From the NCBI GenBank assembly GCA_020347085.1, contig CP070769.1, positions 1,026,622 to 1,035,348 of the forward strand: DNA of 8,727 nt, given 5' to 3'. Of the stretch, positions 1 through 7,025 are shown piece by piece. The notes beneath the pieces were generated by a model. The model did no database searches, had not been told where the DNA came from, and saw only the letters and a list, made by a program, of their open reading frames with translations. Positions within the stretch are counted from its first letter, which is position 1; every line of letters starts with the position of its first letter. A program made the position numbers and the translations under genes. This stretch comes from Desulfobacterales bacterium. Lineage in GTDB: Bacteria > Desulfobacterota > Desulfobacteria > Desulfobacterales > C00003060.

Positions 1-435
1 CCGGGGCGGATGGAGATCTCAACACTTCCTCGGGGCACTCACCTTATCAATGATACGTACAATGCCAATCCGGGCTCTGTGGCAGTGGCTATCGAGACGC
101 TGTGTTCCTTAAAGGGTCGTGGGAGGGGCATCTTTGTCATAGGAGACATGATGGAACTCGGGCAACACGCTCAAAATGCCCACAAGCAGATTGGAATCTT
201 AGCGGCCCGTGCCGGCATGACTGGCCTCTATGCCACGGGTAATTTTGCGCATAGCGTGGCCGAAGGTGCCATAGGTGCGGGCATGGACCGTAGAAGGATC
301 TTCATTGGAACCCGGGAAGAGATCGTGGACGTCCTTAAGGATCGTTTAGGACCCGGTGACTGGATACTCGTGAAGGGATCTCGCCTCATGGTCATGGACC
401 AGGTGGTTGAAGGATTACGATCGGGTACGCGCTAA
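1..435 (+). CDS. murF: MurF, UDP-MurNAc-tripeptide--D-Ala-D-Ala ligase (3' part)
   Basis: This is the C-terminal 144 codons of MurF; the frame is open from base 1, so the start and the ATP-binding domain lie outside the window. The cytoplasmic enzyme adds D-Ala-D-Ala to UDP-MurNAc-tripeptide with ATP, the last soluble step before the membrane stage. The visible part is the C-terminal Mur ligase domain. It opens with GRMEI, then LINDTYNANPGSV, the IGDMMELG motif about 45 residues in, and the closing DWILVKGSRLMVMDQVVE segment. All are hallmarks of MurF rather than MurE or MurD. The gene ends in TAA, whose first bases also begin a run of TAATCG repeats. mraY follows after 68 nt, the usual dcw order. 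The methionine at base 10 is internal, not a start. Identification is firm. Confidence 0.95.
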   Translation, partial: PGRMEISTLPRGTHLINDTYNANPGSVAVAIETLCSLKGRGRGIFVIGDMMELGQHAQNAHKQIGILAARAGMTGLYATGNFAHSVAEGAIGAGMDRRRIFIGTREEIVDVLKDRLGPGDWILVKGSRLMVMDQVVEGLRSGTR

Positions 436-503
436 TCGTGTAATCGTTAATCGGTCAACGAATCACGTATGTCGAATAACTAATAACAAACAACAGGTCC
501 GAC
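433..503 (+). repeat. murF-mraY spacer with degenerate TAATCG repeats
   Basis: TAATCG occurs at 433-438, 441-446 and 448-453 (periods 8 and 7), the first copy overlapping the murF stop codon. Looser relatives follow (GTCAACG 454-460, AATCACG 461-467, AATAAC 475-480, TAATAAC 481-487). The spacer therefore looks like a drifted tandem array of 7-8 nt units. I see no promoter in it. The only Shine-Dalgarno-like word for mraY is CAGG at 494-497. Confidence 0.55.
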
Positions 504-1583
504 ATGCTTTATCACTTGCTCTATCCGCTCCATACGGTCTTTTCGGCCTTCAACGTATTTCGCTACATTACTTTCAGGACCATCTATGCCAGCCTCACCG
601 CCCTGTTGATCTGTTGGTTGTTGGGACCATGGACAATACGAAAGCTTACAGAGCGGCAGATTGGCCAATACGTGCGGGCTGACGGCCCTCCAACCCACAA
701 GACCAAGACTGGCACGCCGACCATGGGAGGGCTGTTGATCCTCTTTGCGACTGTGACAGCCACACTTCTATGGAGCAACCTGACTAATGTCTTTGTATGG
801 ATGGTCCTCCTGGTGACGATTAGCTATGGCGCTATCGGGTTCGTAGATGACTACTTGATGCAAGTCAAGAAGGAAAGCAGGGGGCTTCGCGGACAGATCA
901 AGATTATCATTCAGGTAGCCATAGGTCTGCTCGTAGCTGGGCTCCTTTATGCACGTGCTGACTTCGATACACATGTAAGCGTTCCTTTTTTCAAGCAGAT
1001 GGCCCCTGATCTTGGCTGGGTCTACATCCTTTTTGCCGCTATGGTCATCGTGGGAACGTCTAATGCAGTGAATTTGACGGATGGGTTAGATGGTCTTGCA
1101 ATCGGGCCCGTGACCGTGGCCGCCGCGACCTTTGTTGTGCTCTCATACGTGGCAGGCCATGTGAAGATCGCTCGTTATCTTCAGATTCAGTATATGGCAG
1201 GGAGTGGAGAGCTATCTGTCTTTTGCGGCGCCCTCGTGGGAGCTGGAATGGGATTTCTCTGGTACAACGCATATCCTGCCCAGATTTTTATGGGAGATGT
1301 GGGATCCCTTCCATTGGGCGGAGCATTGGGAACGGTTGCAGTGATTACAAAGCATGAGGTTCTCCTGGCCCTTGTGGGGGGTATTTTCGTTGTAGAGGCC
1401 CTGTCCGTGATCTTTCAAGTAGGTTTCTTCAAGATTACCAATGGACGCCGTATTTTCAAGATGGCTCCTATTCATCACCACTTTGAGTTACAGGGCTGGC
1501 CTGAGCCTAAGGTGATCGTAAGGTTCTGGATCATTGCTATTATCCTGGGCCTGCTCGCAGTAAGCACCTTGAAGTTGCGATAG
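504..1583 (+). CDS. mraY: MraY, phospho-MurNAc-pentapeptide transferase
   Basis: MraY is an integral membrane enzyme that transfers phospho-MurNAc-pentapeptide from UDP to undecaprenyl phosphate, making lipid I. The 359-residue length is standard (E. coli 360), and the start [20 protein letters not shown] is the classic proteobacterial N-terminus, which fixes the ATG. Visible motifs are [12 protein letters not shown] (65-76), FVDDY with the Asp pair 115-116, [15 protein letters not shown] (187-201), FMGDVGS with Asp265, and the APIHHHFE loop with His324-326. These cover the magnesium-binding and catalytic aspartates known for the family. About ten hydrophobic helices are evident, including stretches near 27-43, 76-93, 98-116, 132-150, 172-190, 202-216, 238-254, 271-306 and 338-356. 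The Shine-Dalgarno is weak (AGG 6 nt upstream). murD follows. No anomalies are seen in the coding sequence. Confidence 0.97.
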   Translation: MLYHLLYPLHTVFSAFNVFRYITFRTIYASLTALLICWLLGPWTIRKLTERQIGQYVRADGPPTHKTKTGTPTMGGLLILFATVTATLLWSNLTNVFVWMVLLVTISYGAIGFVDDYLMQVKKESRGLRGQIKIIIQVAIGLLVAGLLYARADFDTHVSVPFFKQMAPDLGWVYILFAAMVIVGTSNAVNLTDGLDGLAIGPVTVAAATFVVLSYVAGHVKIARYLQIQYMAGSGELSVFCGALVGAGMGFLWYNAYPAQIFMGDVGSLPLGGALGTVAVITKHEVLLALVGGIFVVEALSVIFQVGFFKITNGRRIFKMAPIHHHFELQGWPEPKVIVRFWIIAIILGLLAVSTLKLR

Positions 1584-1796
1584 GTAGGCGTCGTTATTCG
1601 TGACCTGGCAGTTAGGAACAGGGAGTGAAGGTGCATGTTTTCAAACCACCAGGTGGAGGCCAAGGCCGCAACACATAACGATTCAGCGCAAGGTTGCGCC
1701 CGCCGGCTTAAAAACATTTCACTTCGTGCCCGAATAACGAATACCGGGATTGCTCAAAGTGGTTGGACAGACGAACAGATAATAGGGAAAACGTCT
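1584..1796 (+). other. mraY-murD spacer or leader; disputed murD N-terminal extension
   Basis: This 213-nt stretch separates mraY from the conserved start of MurD. An in-frame ATG at 1635, with GGGAG at 1621-1625, would extend MurD by 54 residues, but that stretch shows no MurD-like sequence and would make the protein longer than usual. It carries spacer-like features. TCGTTATTCG (1591-1600) is exactly inverted at 1731-1740, GCGCA-AGGT-TGCGC forms a hairpin at 1686-1699, and CGAATAA/CGAATAC are tandem heptamers at 1731-1744. CGAATAAC also occurs in the murF-mraY spacer at 473-480. I read it as mainly non-coding leader, but the frame is open throughout, so a real extension cannot be excluded. 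Confidence 0.5.
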
Positions 1797-3194
1797 TTGA
1801 ACCTGAAGGACAAGAAAGTTATAGTAGTTGGCCTGGCTAGAACAGGACTTGCGGTCGCCCGGTTTTTGAAGGATCGGGGGGCGCAAGTCACAGCAACCGA
1901 CCTAAAGCAAGAAGATGAACTTGGCTCCTATGCTCAGGAAGCTCTCGCCATGGGCATTTCTTTGAAGCTTGGGGCACACAAGATCGAAGGCTTTATGGGC
2001 TCAGACCTTGTTGTAGTGAGTCCCGGGGTGCCGCACAGCATCACACCCCTGGAGGTGGCAAGGAGAGCAGGGATACCGGTAATTGGTGAGGTGGAATTGG
2101 CTTCTCGCTACATCAAAGAACCAATTGTGGCCATCACGGGGACCAATGGCAAGACCACGACCACAAGTCTTGTTGGAAAGATGTTGGAGGCTTCTGGCCA
2201 TAACGTCTTTGTGGGAGGCAATATAGGTGCTCCACTCATAGACTATGTTAATACCAGCGTGCGTGCAGAGACGATCGTTGCCGAGATAAGTAGTTTTCAA
2301 CTCGATACTATCGAGCACTTCAGACCGGAAGTAGGTGTTCTTTTGAATATTACAGAGGACCACCTCGATCGATACAATGACTTTTCTGACTATGTGCGAT
2401 CAAAGGGAAGGCTATTTGAGAATCAAGGGAGCACCGACGTGGCGGTTTTAAATGGCACGGACCCCACAGTTTCAAAACTTGAATCGCTTATTGATAGCCA
2501 AAGACTTTACTTCAATATCAATAACTCAGGGCTGCATGGCGCGGTGATGCGGGACAAGGAGATGACCTGCAGCCTGCCCGGAAGGCCCCCTGTTGTCCTA
2601 AGTCTAGCCAAGTTCAGGCTCAAAGGAAGTCACAACCTGGAGAATGCTGCAGCTGCCAGTTTGGCAGCGTTCGTTGCAGGCGGCAATCAGGCAGGTCTCC
2701 AGATGGCGCTTGACACCTTTGACGGCCTGCACCACCGACTGGAGTATGTGAGAGACGTAAACGGTGTCCAGTACTACAACGACTCCAAGGCCACCAATGT
2801 GGATGCTGTCAAACGTTCCCTGGAGAGTTTTGACTCTCGGGTGATATTGATTATGGGGGGCCGTGACAAAGGTGGCAGCTATACACTCCTGAAGGGGCTC
2901 ATCAAGGAACGGGTCAAGAGGCTCATCGCCCTCGGGGAGGCGCGGGAAAAGATTTTAAACTGCTTGGGGGCCCTAACCTCTACTGAAGGGGCAAGGAACC
3001 TCGCCGAGGCGGTATGTCTCGCCCACAAGGGAGCAGCCCCTGGGGACATCGTACTCCTCTCCCCCGGGTGTTCCAGTTTTGATATGTTCACAGACTATGC
3101 CAAGCGTGGTGTGGCATTCTGTGAGGCAGTGAAGGACTTGCATGACCAATTACCATTGATGCGTCGTAAGTGTTGCGTGGACGGTAAAAAGTAG
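1797..3194 (+). CDS. murD: MurD, UDP-MurNAc-L-alanine--D-glutamate ligase
   Basis: MurD is a cytoplasmic ATP-dependent ligase that adds D-glutamate to UDP-MurNAc-L-Ala. I start it at TTG 1797, giving 465 residues beginning (M)NLKDKKVIVVGLARTG, which matches the family's N-terminal nucleotide-like domain and its usual 440-460 length. The alternative ATG 1635 gives 519 residues. It has the better ribosome site (GGGAG, 9 nt away), whereas the TTG has only AGGG at 1784-1787. Numbering from the TTG, the motifs are the P-loop GTNGKTTT (115-122), SSFQLD (165-170), NITEDHLDRY (184-193), the SKGR segment with Lys203 at the position of the carbamylated lysine, HHRLE (312-316), NDSKATN (328-334), GGRDKG (354-359) and LSPGCSSFDMF (421-431). 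All three Mur ligase domains are complete. The identity is certain; only the start is uncertain. Confidence 0.93.
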   Translation: MNLKDKKVIVVGLARTGLAVARFLKDRGAQVTATDLKQEDELGSYAQEALAMGISLKLGAHKIEGFMGSDLVVVSPGVPHSITPLEVARRAGIPVIGEVELASRYIKEPIVAITGTNGKTTTTSLVGKMLEASGHNVFVGGNIGAPLIDYVNTSVRAETIVAEISSFQLDTIEHFRPEVGVLLNITEDHLDRYNDFSDYVRSKGRLFENQGSTDVAVLNGTDPTVSKLESLIDSQRLYFNINNSGLHGAVMRDKEMTCSLPGRPPVVLSLAKFRLKGSHNLENAAAASLAAFVAGGNQAGLQMALDTFDGLHHRLEYVRDVNGVQYYNDSKATNVDAVKRSLESFDSRVILIMGGRDKGGSYTLLKGLIKERVKRLIALGEAREKILNCLGALTSTEGARNLAEAVCLAHKGAAPGDIVLLSPGCSSFDMFTDYAKRGVAFCEAVKDLHDQLPLMRRKCCVDGKK

Positions 3195-3274
3195 GCGGTA
3201 ACAATTAGGCAGTACGCACCAAGGACTGGCGAGTACCGCACAACGACTAGGCAGCAGGTAGCAACAAGAACCCA
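3192..3274 (+). repeat. murD-ftsW spacer with TAGGCRGYA-like repeats
   Basis: TAGGCGGTA (3192-3200, starting at the murD stop codon), TAGGCAGTA (3206-3214) and TAGGCAGCA (3248-3256) are near-identical nonamers. CAGGTAGCAACAA follows them. The related word TAGGTAGGCG begins at the mraY stop codon (1581-1590). No Shine-Dalgarno sequence lies at a normal distance from the ftsW ATG; the nearest AGG is about 16 nt away. No promoter is apparent. Confidence 0.5.
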
Positions 3275-4390
3275 ATGACCAAGGAAAAGCAGGCAAAGAG
3301 TCATGTCGCCAATGAGCGTTTCCTCGTGGTGGGAACACTATTGCTACTCGGAATCGGCGTCGTAATGGTCTACAGTGCAAGCTCGGCTGTTGCCCTAGAG
3401 CGATTCGGAAGCGACACCTACTTCTTTAAAAAGCAGGTCGTCTACGCCCTCACAGCAATCGCGGTTCTTATAATCTGCCGGCATATACCATATCCTTTTT
3501 ATAGGAAGATGGCATACCCGGTGCTGGCGGTTGCCTTCTTGATGCTCATTGCCCTTTATTTTCCAGGGGTGGGACACCCGGTTGGGGGTGCCAGACGATG
3601 GTTAAGGATTTCTGGGGTTTCCTTTCAACCATCGGAGCTTGCGAGGTTGGCTCTGATTATATATTTGGCTTACTCCATGAGCAAGAAACAGGATAAAATA
3701 AAAGTTTTTACCATTGGCTTTCTTCCCCACGCTATTGTGCTTGCAAGTCTTGGGGCCTTGGTCGTCATGCAACCCGATTTTGGGGCGGCAGTCATGCTCG
3801 CGCTGGTGGCTTGGACGATGCTCTTTGTTAGCGGGGTGCGTCTTTTTCATCTTCTCACGGCACTGGCGGCAGTCCTTCCTATAGTCTACTATTTGCTGAT
3901 TCATGTGGGATACCGCGTGAAGCGCCTTGCAAGCTTTCTTGACCCCTGGAGATACGAGAGCGACGCCGGATATCAGATTGTGCATTCACTGATGGCCTTT
4001 GGATCAGGAGGCGTCACTGGGTCAGGTATTGGAAATAGTTACCAGAAGCTCTTCTATCTGCCGGAGCCGCATACTGACTTTATCATTTCCGTGATGGGCG
4101 AAGAATTGGGTCTTGTGGGGATATGCTTTGTCGTGGGTCTTTATGTCATGCTCGTCTGGCGGGGGTTTGTTGTGGCGATGAAGGCCCGAGATCTCTTTGC
4201 AACCTATTTGGCAGTAGGATTAATTTCCGCTCTTGGCCTGCAGGTGTGCATTAACCTGGGTGTCGCCATGGGTCTATTGCCTACGAAGGGACTCACACTG
4301 CCGTTTGTTAGCTACGGAGGAACGTCCCTGGTGATGAATGCCGCTGCCATTGGAATATTGATGAATATATCAGCCCGACAGGCGGTGTGA
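3275..4390 (+). CDS. ftsW: FtsW, septal SEDS peptidoglycan polymerase
   Basis: FtsW is the division-specific SEDS glycosyltransferase, which polymerises lipid II at the septum together with its class B PBP partner FtsI. The 371-residue protein has a short cytoplasmic N-terminus and about ten membrane helices (first near 15-36). SEDS motifs are GARRWL (105-110), QPSELA (118-123), QPDFG (166-170), FLDPW (221-225), GYQ (232-234), GIGNSYQKLFYLPEPHTDFI (251-270) with Asp268 at the catalytic position of the family, EELG (276-279), and LPTKGLTLPFVSYGGTS (335-351). The last motif and the position between murD and murG favour FtsW over RodA. ATG 3275 is the natural start although no good Shine-Dalgarno precedes it. 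The TGA stop lies 2 nt before the murG ATG, suggesting coupled translation. Confidence 0.96.
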   Translation: MTKEKQAKSHVANERFLVVGTLLLLGIGVVMVYSASSAVALERFGSDTYFFKKQVVYALTAIAVLIICRHIPYPFYRKMAYPVLAVAFLMLIALYFPGVGHPVGGARRWLRISGVSFQPSELARLALIIYLAYSMSKKQDKIKVFTIGFLPHAIVLASLGALVVMQPDFGAAVMLALVAWTMLFVSGVRLFHLLTALAAVLPIVYYLLIHVGYRVKRLASFLDPWRYESDAGYQIVHSLMAFGSGGVTGSGIGNSYQKLFYLPEPHTDFIISVMGEELGLVGICFVVGLYVMLVWRGFVVAMKARDLFATYLAVGLISALGLQVCINLGVAMGLLPTKGLTLPFVSYGGTSLVMNAAAIGILMNISARQAV

Positions 4391-4392
4391 CC

Positions 4393-5472
4393 ATGAGAGC
4401 CCTTATCGCTGGGGGCGGCACTGGAGGGCATCTATTCCCTGGGATCGCCATTGCTGAGTCATTCAGGGCTAAGGAGCTTGAGGCTAAGGTTTTGTTTGTA
4501 GGGACGGGCAATCCCCTGGAGGTATCTACCCTTTCAAAGAAAGGATTTGATCACGTGGGTATTGTAGCGGAAGGCTTTAAAGAGAGAGGACTGTGGAAAC
4601 AGATCCGATCGTTGCTCAAGATCCCGGTTGGGGTATGGCAAGCCTTGCGAATTATCTGGCGCTTTGATCCTGATATCATCATTGGCCTTGGGGGATATGC
4701 CTCCGGACCTGTGGCCATAGCGGCAAGGCTTACGGGGAAAAAAATAGTTATCCATGAACAGAATATACTTCCAGGCTTGACTAATCGGATACTCGGGCAT
4801 TTTGCCGACCGGATATTCATCTCCTTTCCGGATGAACTTGGCGTGTTCAGGCCATCGAGGACAGTAACCACTGGGAACCCTGTGCGACGGGAACTCCTCG
4901 TGAGCAAATCGGGCGAGAATGCAGCCGGTCCGTTTACGGTCCTGGTATTAGGTGGCAGCCAGGGGGCTCACGCTGTAAACCGCATCGTAGTTGAAGCCCT
5001 TGACCATCTGAAGAGCCCTGCCAAGATGACCTTTATCCATCAGACAGGGGCCGAGGATGTAACATGGGTCGCAAGGGCCTATGAAGACCGGCGCATCAAG
5101 GCCAGGGTGGAGCCATTTTTTGAGGACATGGCTGGTCCATACAACACCGCCGATCTGGTGGTGTGCAGGGCCGGGGCCACGACTGTTTCAGAATTAATGG
5201 CCTTGGGCAAGCCTGCCATTTTTGTCCCGTTTCCGTTTGCAGCCAATAATCACCAAGAGCTGAATGCTCGGTATGTGGCTAATGCTGGGGGGGCTGAGGT
5301 CATCCTGGAAAAGGATCTGAATGGTGCTGTGTTGGCAGCCAAACTCGATCATTATGCCTCACACCATAGCGCTCTACAGGATATGAAAAATCGGACGTTG
5401 GCACTTGCCCGCCCCGATGCTGCGGACGTTATCGTGGATGAATGTCAGAGGCTATTAGTCATGAGTCATTAG
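4393..5472 (+). CDS. murG: MurG, lipid II-forming GlcNAc transferase
   Basis: MurG is a peripheral inner-membrane GT-B glycosyltransferase (GT28) that moves GlcNAc from UDP-GlcNAc to lipid I, giving lipid II, the substrate of FtsW. It has 359 residues from ATG 4393. That start places the GGGTGGHLFPG loop (7-17) at the usual distance from the N-terminus and has AGGCGG at 4380-4385 as ribosome site. The alternative GTG at 4387, which overlaps the ftsW stop as GTGA, adds only two residues and is too close to that site. Other motifs are GLGGYASGP (98-106), HEQNILPGLTNR (121-132), TGNPVR (160-165), LGGSQGAHAVN (186-196), IHQTGAED (215-222), and the UDP-GlcNAc-binding CRAGATTVSELMALGKP (258-274) with PFAANNHQELNA (281-292). 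Nothing essential appears to be missing. Confidence 0.96.
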   Translation: MRALIAGGGTGGHLFPGIAIAESFRAKELEAKVLFVGTGNPLEVSTLSKKGFDHVGIVAEGFKERGLWKQIRSLLKIPVGVWQALRIIWRFDPDIIIGLGGYASGPVAIAARLTGKKIVIHEQNILPGLTNRILGHFADRIFISFPDELGVFRPSRTVTTGNPVRRELLVSKSGENAAGPFTVLVLGGSQGAHAVNRIVVEALDHLKSPAKMTFIHQTGAEDVTWVARAYEDRRIKARVEPFFEDMAGPYNTADLVVCRAGATTVSELMALGKPAIFVPFPFAANNHQELNARYVANAGGAEVILEKDLNGAVLAAKLDHYASHHSALQDMKNRTLALARPDAADVIVDECQRLLVMSH

Positions 5473-5502
5473 ACACTGGTTAAATATCCTTTGTCAGTTG
5501 TG

Positions 5503-5531
5503 AAGCCTCCCCGCCTTAAAGGACGGGGCTT
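5503..5531. repeat. GC-rich stem-loop in murG-murC spacer, IS200/IS605-end-like
   Basis: CCCCG at 5509-5513 pairs with CGGGG at 5524-5528. The stem continues as CCT (5514-5516) with AGG (5520-5522) around the loop TAA, leaving A5523 bulged. AAGC (5503-5506) and GCTT (5528-5531) can extend the foot. There is no T-run on either side, so a terminator is unlikely. The style (AAGCC..CCCCG..CGGGGCTT with one bulged base) resembles the subterminal hairpins of IS200/IS605 elements or REP-type repeats. No transposase sequence is present, so that link is an inference. Confidence 0.55.
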
Positions 5532-5553
5532 GCAGGGGGCGAGCCGGTCAATC

Positions 5554-5572
5554 ATCACTCGTCAATGGTGAT
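5554..5572 (+). promoter_or_regulatory. small hairpin abutting the murC start codon
   Basis: ATCAC at 5554-5558 is complementary to GTGAT at 5568-5572, which ends right before the murC ATG. In addition, GTCAAT followed by five bases occurs twice 14 nt apart (5547-5557 and 5561-5571). No AGG/GGA word is present within normal distance of the start. The stem is short (5 bp plus a possible T-G pair), so any effect on translation is speculative. Confidence 0.25.
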
Positions 5573-6937
5573 ATGTATCAGAAAAAGTATCACATTCATT
5601 TTGTGGGAATCGGCGGAATTGGGATGAGCGGAATCGCGGAGCTCCTCTTGAACCTGGGTTATGAGGTAAGTGGCTCAGACTTACGCTCAACGGAGATTAC
5701 AAGACGCCTGGCTCAACTTGGAGGGAGGATATTTCAGGGCCACCGCCCAGAGCAGATTCAAGGAGCAGATGTCGTCGTGATTTCCTCGGCCGTCGGGGAA
5801 GACAACCCTGAAGTTGGAGCTGCCAAAGACGCTATTATTCCGGTTATTCCCAGAGCCGAGATGTTGGCGGAACTCATGCGGCTAAAGTACAGCATTGCCG
5901 TAGCTGGTGCCCATGGCAAAACCACAACGACTTGGATCATTGCTTCGGTTCTTGACCACGGGGGGCTTGATCCCACGGTAGTCATCGGGGGGAAGCTCGA
6001 TAGCCTGGGTACCAATGCGCGTCTGGGTCAAGGCGAATACATTATAGCCGAAGCGGACGAAAGCGATGGCTCTTTCTTGAAACTCAGCCCGACCATTGGG
6101 GTCGTGACGAACATTAATGCTGAACACCTCGATTTCTACGGGAATCTGACAAAGATTAAAGAGGTGTTCCTGAACTTTATCAACAAGGTGCCCTTCTACG
6201 GTATGGCGGTGCTGTGTTTGGACAACGAGGGAATTCAGGACCTGATCCCAAGGATAGAGAAACGGTTTACGACCTATGGGATGACCTCACAGGCGGATTA
6301 TCATGCAAAAGATGTGACCTTTGACGAACTCACGAGTCAGTACCGTATAATGTATCGCGGTGAGACCTTGGGTTCCGTAGAGTTAAACCTGCCGGGCATT
6401 CACAATGTGTACAATTCCATGGCGAGCGTTGCCATCGGTATGGAACTCGGAATTCCTTTTGACAGTATCCTGGGTGCGCTCAAAGATATTGAAGGGGTCC
6501 AGCGCAGGCTCCAGGTAAAAGGGGTTGCTAGGGGAGTGACTGTCGTAGACGACTATGGACACCACCCAACAGAGATAAGGCTCACGCTCCAAACAGCCCG
6601 CCAGTGCTGGCCAGATTGCCGGATTGTTGTGGTGTTTCAGCCACATCGGTACTCACGAGTCGCTGCGCTTTTTGACGATTTTACGCGGGCCTTTTACGAA
6701 GCAGATACCCTTCTGGTACTTCCCATCTATTCGGCAGGCGAGGCCCCAATAGAAAATATAGACAGCCAAAGTCTCTATGAAGGCATCCGTGAGCACGGCC
6801 ACAAAGATGTCGTATTCCATGAGGGGCAGGATGCCGCTTTATCGTACCTAAAGAAAACCTTGAGGCAGGGGGACGTACTATTGACCTTGGGGGCAGGGGA
6901 TGTCTGGCAAGTAGGAGATAAGTTCCTTGAGGAGTAA
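5573..6937 (+). CDS. murC: MurC, UDP-N-acetylmuramate--L-alanine ligase
   Basis: MurC is the cytoplasmic ATP-dependent ligase that adds L-alanine to UDP-MurNAc, the first amino acid of the stem peptide. It has 454 residues, typical for the family. In order: HFVGIGGIGMSG (9-20, nucleotide-sugar-binding loop), SGSD (33-36), SSAV (71-74), the P-loop AGAHGKTTTT (111-120), AEADESDGSF (159-168), TNINAEHLDFYG (179-190), GIHNVYNSMAS (275-285), DDYGHHPTEI (326-335), FQPHRYSR (355-362) and LGAGD (439-443). The DDYGHHPTE motif and the GIGGIGMSG start separate MurC from the other Mur ligases. ATG 5573 gives the expected short lead-in (MYQKKYHIHF) although no Shine-Dalgarno is visible. The gene sits 100 nt after murG, the widest unambiguous spacer here, with a stem-loop between. 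It ends in TAA. Confidence 0.96.
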   Translation: MYQKKYHIHFVGIGGIGMSGIAELLLNLGYEVSGSDLRSTEITRRLAQLGGRIFQGHRPEQIQGADVVVISSAVGEDNPEVGAAKDAIIPVIPRAEMLAELMRLKYSIAVAGAHGKTTTTWIIASVLDHGGLDPTVVIGGKLDSLGTNARLGQGEYIIAEADESDGSFLKLSPTIGVVTNINAEHLDFYGNLTKIKEVFLNFINKVPFYGMAVLCLDNEGIQDLIPRIEKRFTTYGMTSQADYHAKDVTFDELTSQYRIMYRGETLGSVELNLPGIHNVYNSMASVAIGMELGIPFDSILGALKDIEGVQRRLQVKGVARGVTVVDDYGHHPTEIRLTLQTARQCWPDCRIVVVFQPHRYSRVAALFDDFTRAFYEADTLLVLPIYSAGEAPIENIDSQSLYEGIREHGHKDVVFHEGQDAALSYLKKTLRQGDVLLTLGAGDVWQVGDKFLEE

Positions 6938-6993
6938 CAATTGGTTGAGTGGTTTAGCTGTCGATTGTTTGAATGGTACAGAATCACTGGATA

Positions 6994-7025
6994 ACTCAAC
7001 GAGTTAACGACTTAACGAGTCAACT
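6994..7025 (+). repeat. four tandem degenerate octamers ending at the murB ATG
   Basis: Four consecutive 8-mers, ACTCAACG, AGTTAACG, ACTTAACG and AGTCAACT, fill 6994-7025 and end immediately before the murB start codon. The consensus is A-S-T-Y-A-A-C-G, with variation confined to the second and fourth bases and the final T. Alternation of ACT and AGT also creates short inverted repeats such as AACTC-AAC-GAGTT (6993-7005). The array occupies the place where a Shine-Dalgarno should be; only GAG (7017-7019) could serve. Confidence 0.7.

Noticed and set aside
407..682. 91-codon + strand frame bridging murF and mraY
   Set aside because: It overlaps conserved coding sequence of both neighbours, and its translation is of low complexity from the repeats.
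2001..2363. 120-codon open frame on the - strand opposite murD
   Set aside because: It mirrors the conserved central domain of MurD and has no protein-like motif of its own.
3602..3985. 127-codon open frame on the - strand opposite ftsW
   Set aside because: It lies wholly inside a fully motif-supported ftsW, its product looks like no known protein, and it is explained as an antisense shadow.
4387..4392. GTG start for murG overlapping the ftsW stop
   Set aside because: It adds two residues not seen in the family, and the ribosome site AGGCGG would be only one base away; ATG 4393 fits better.
4551..4907. 118-codon open frame on the - strand opposite murG
   Set aside because: It lies wholly inside murG with no recognisable domain or ribosome site; an antisense shadow.
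5509..5528. Stem-loop read as a rho-independent terminator after murG
   Set aside because: No T-run follows on either strand, and termination here would separate murC, murB and ftsQ from the rest.
6944..7000. 7-bp inverted repeat GTTGAGT / ACTCAAC in the murC-murB spacer
   Set aside because: Short arms with a 43-nt gap are expected by chance in a spacer of this size, especially with the octamer array supplying one arm.
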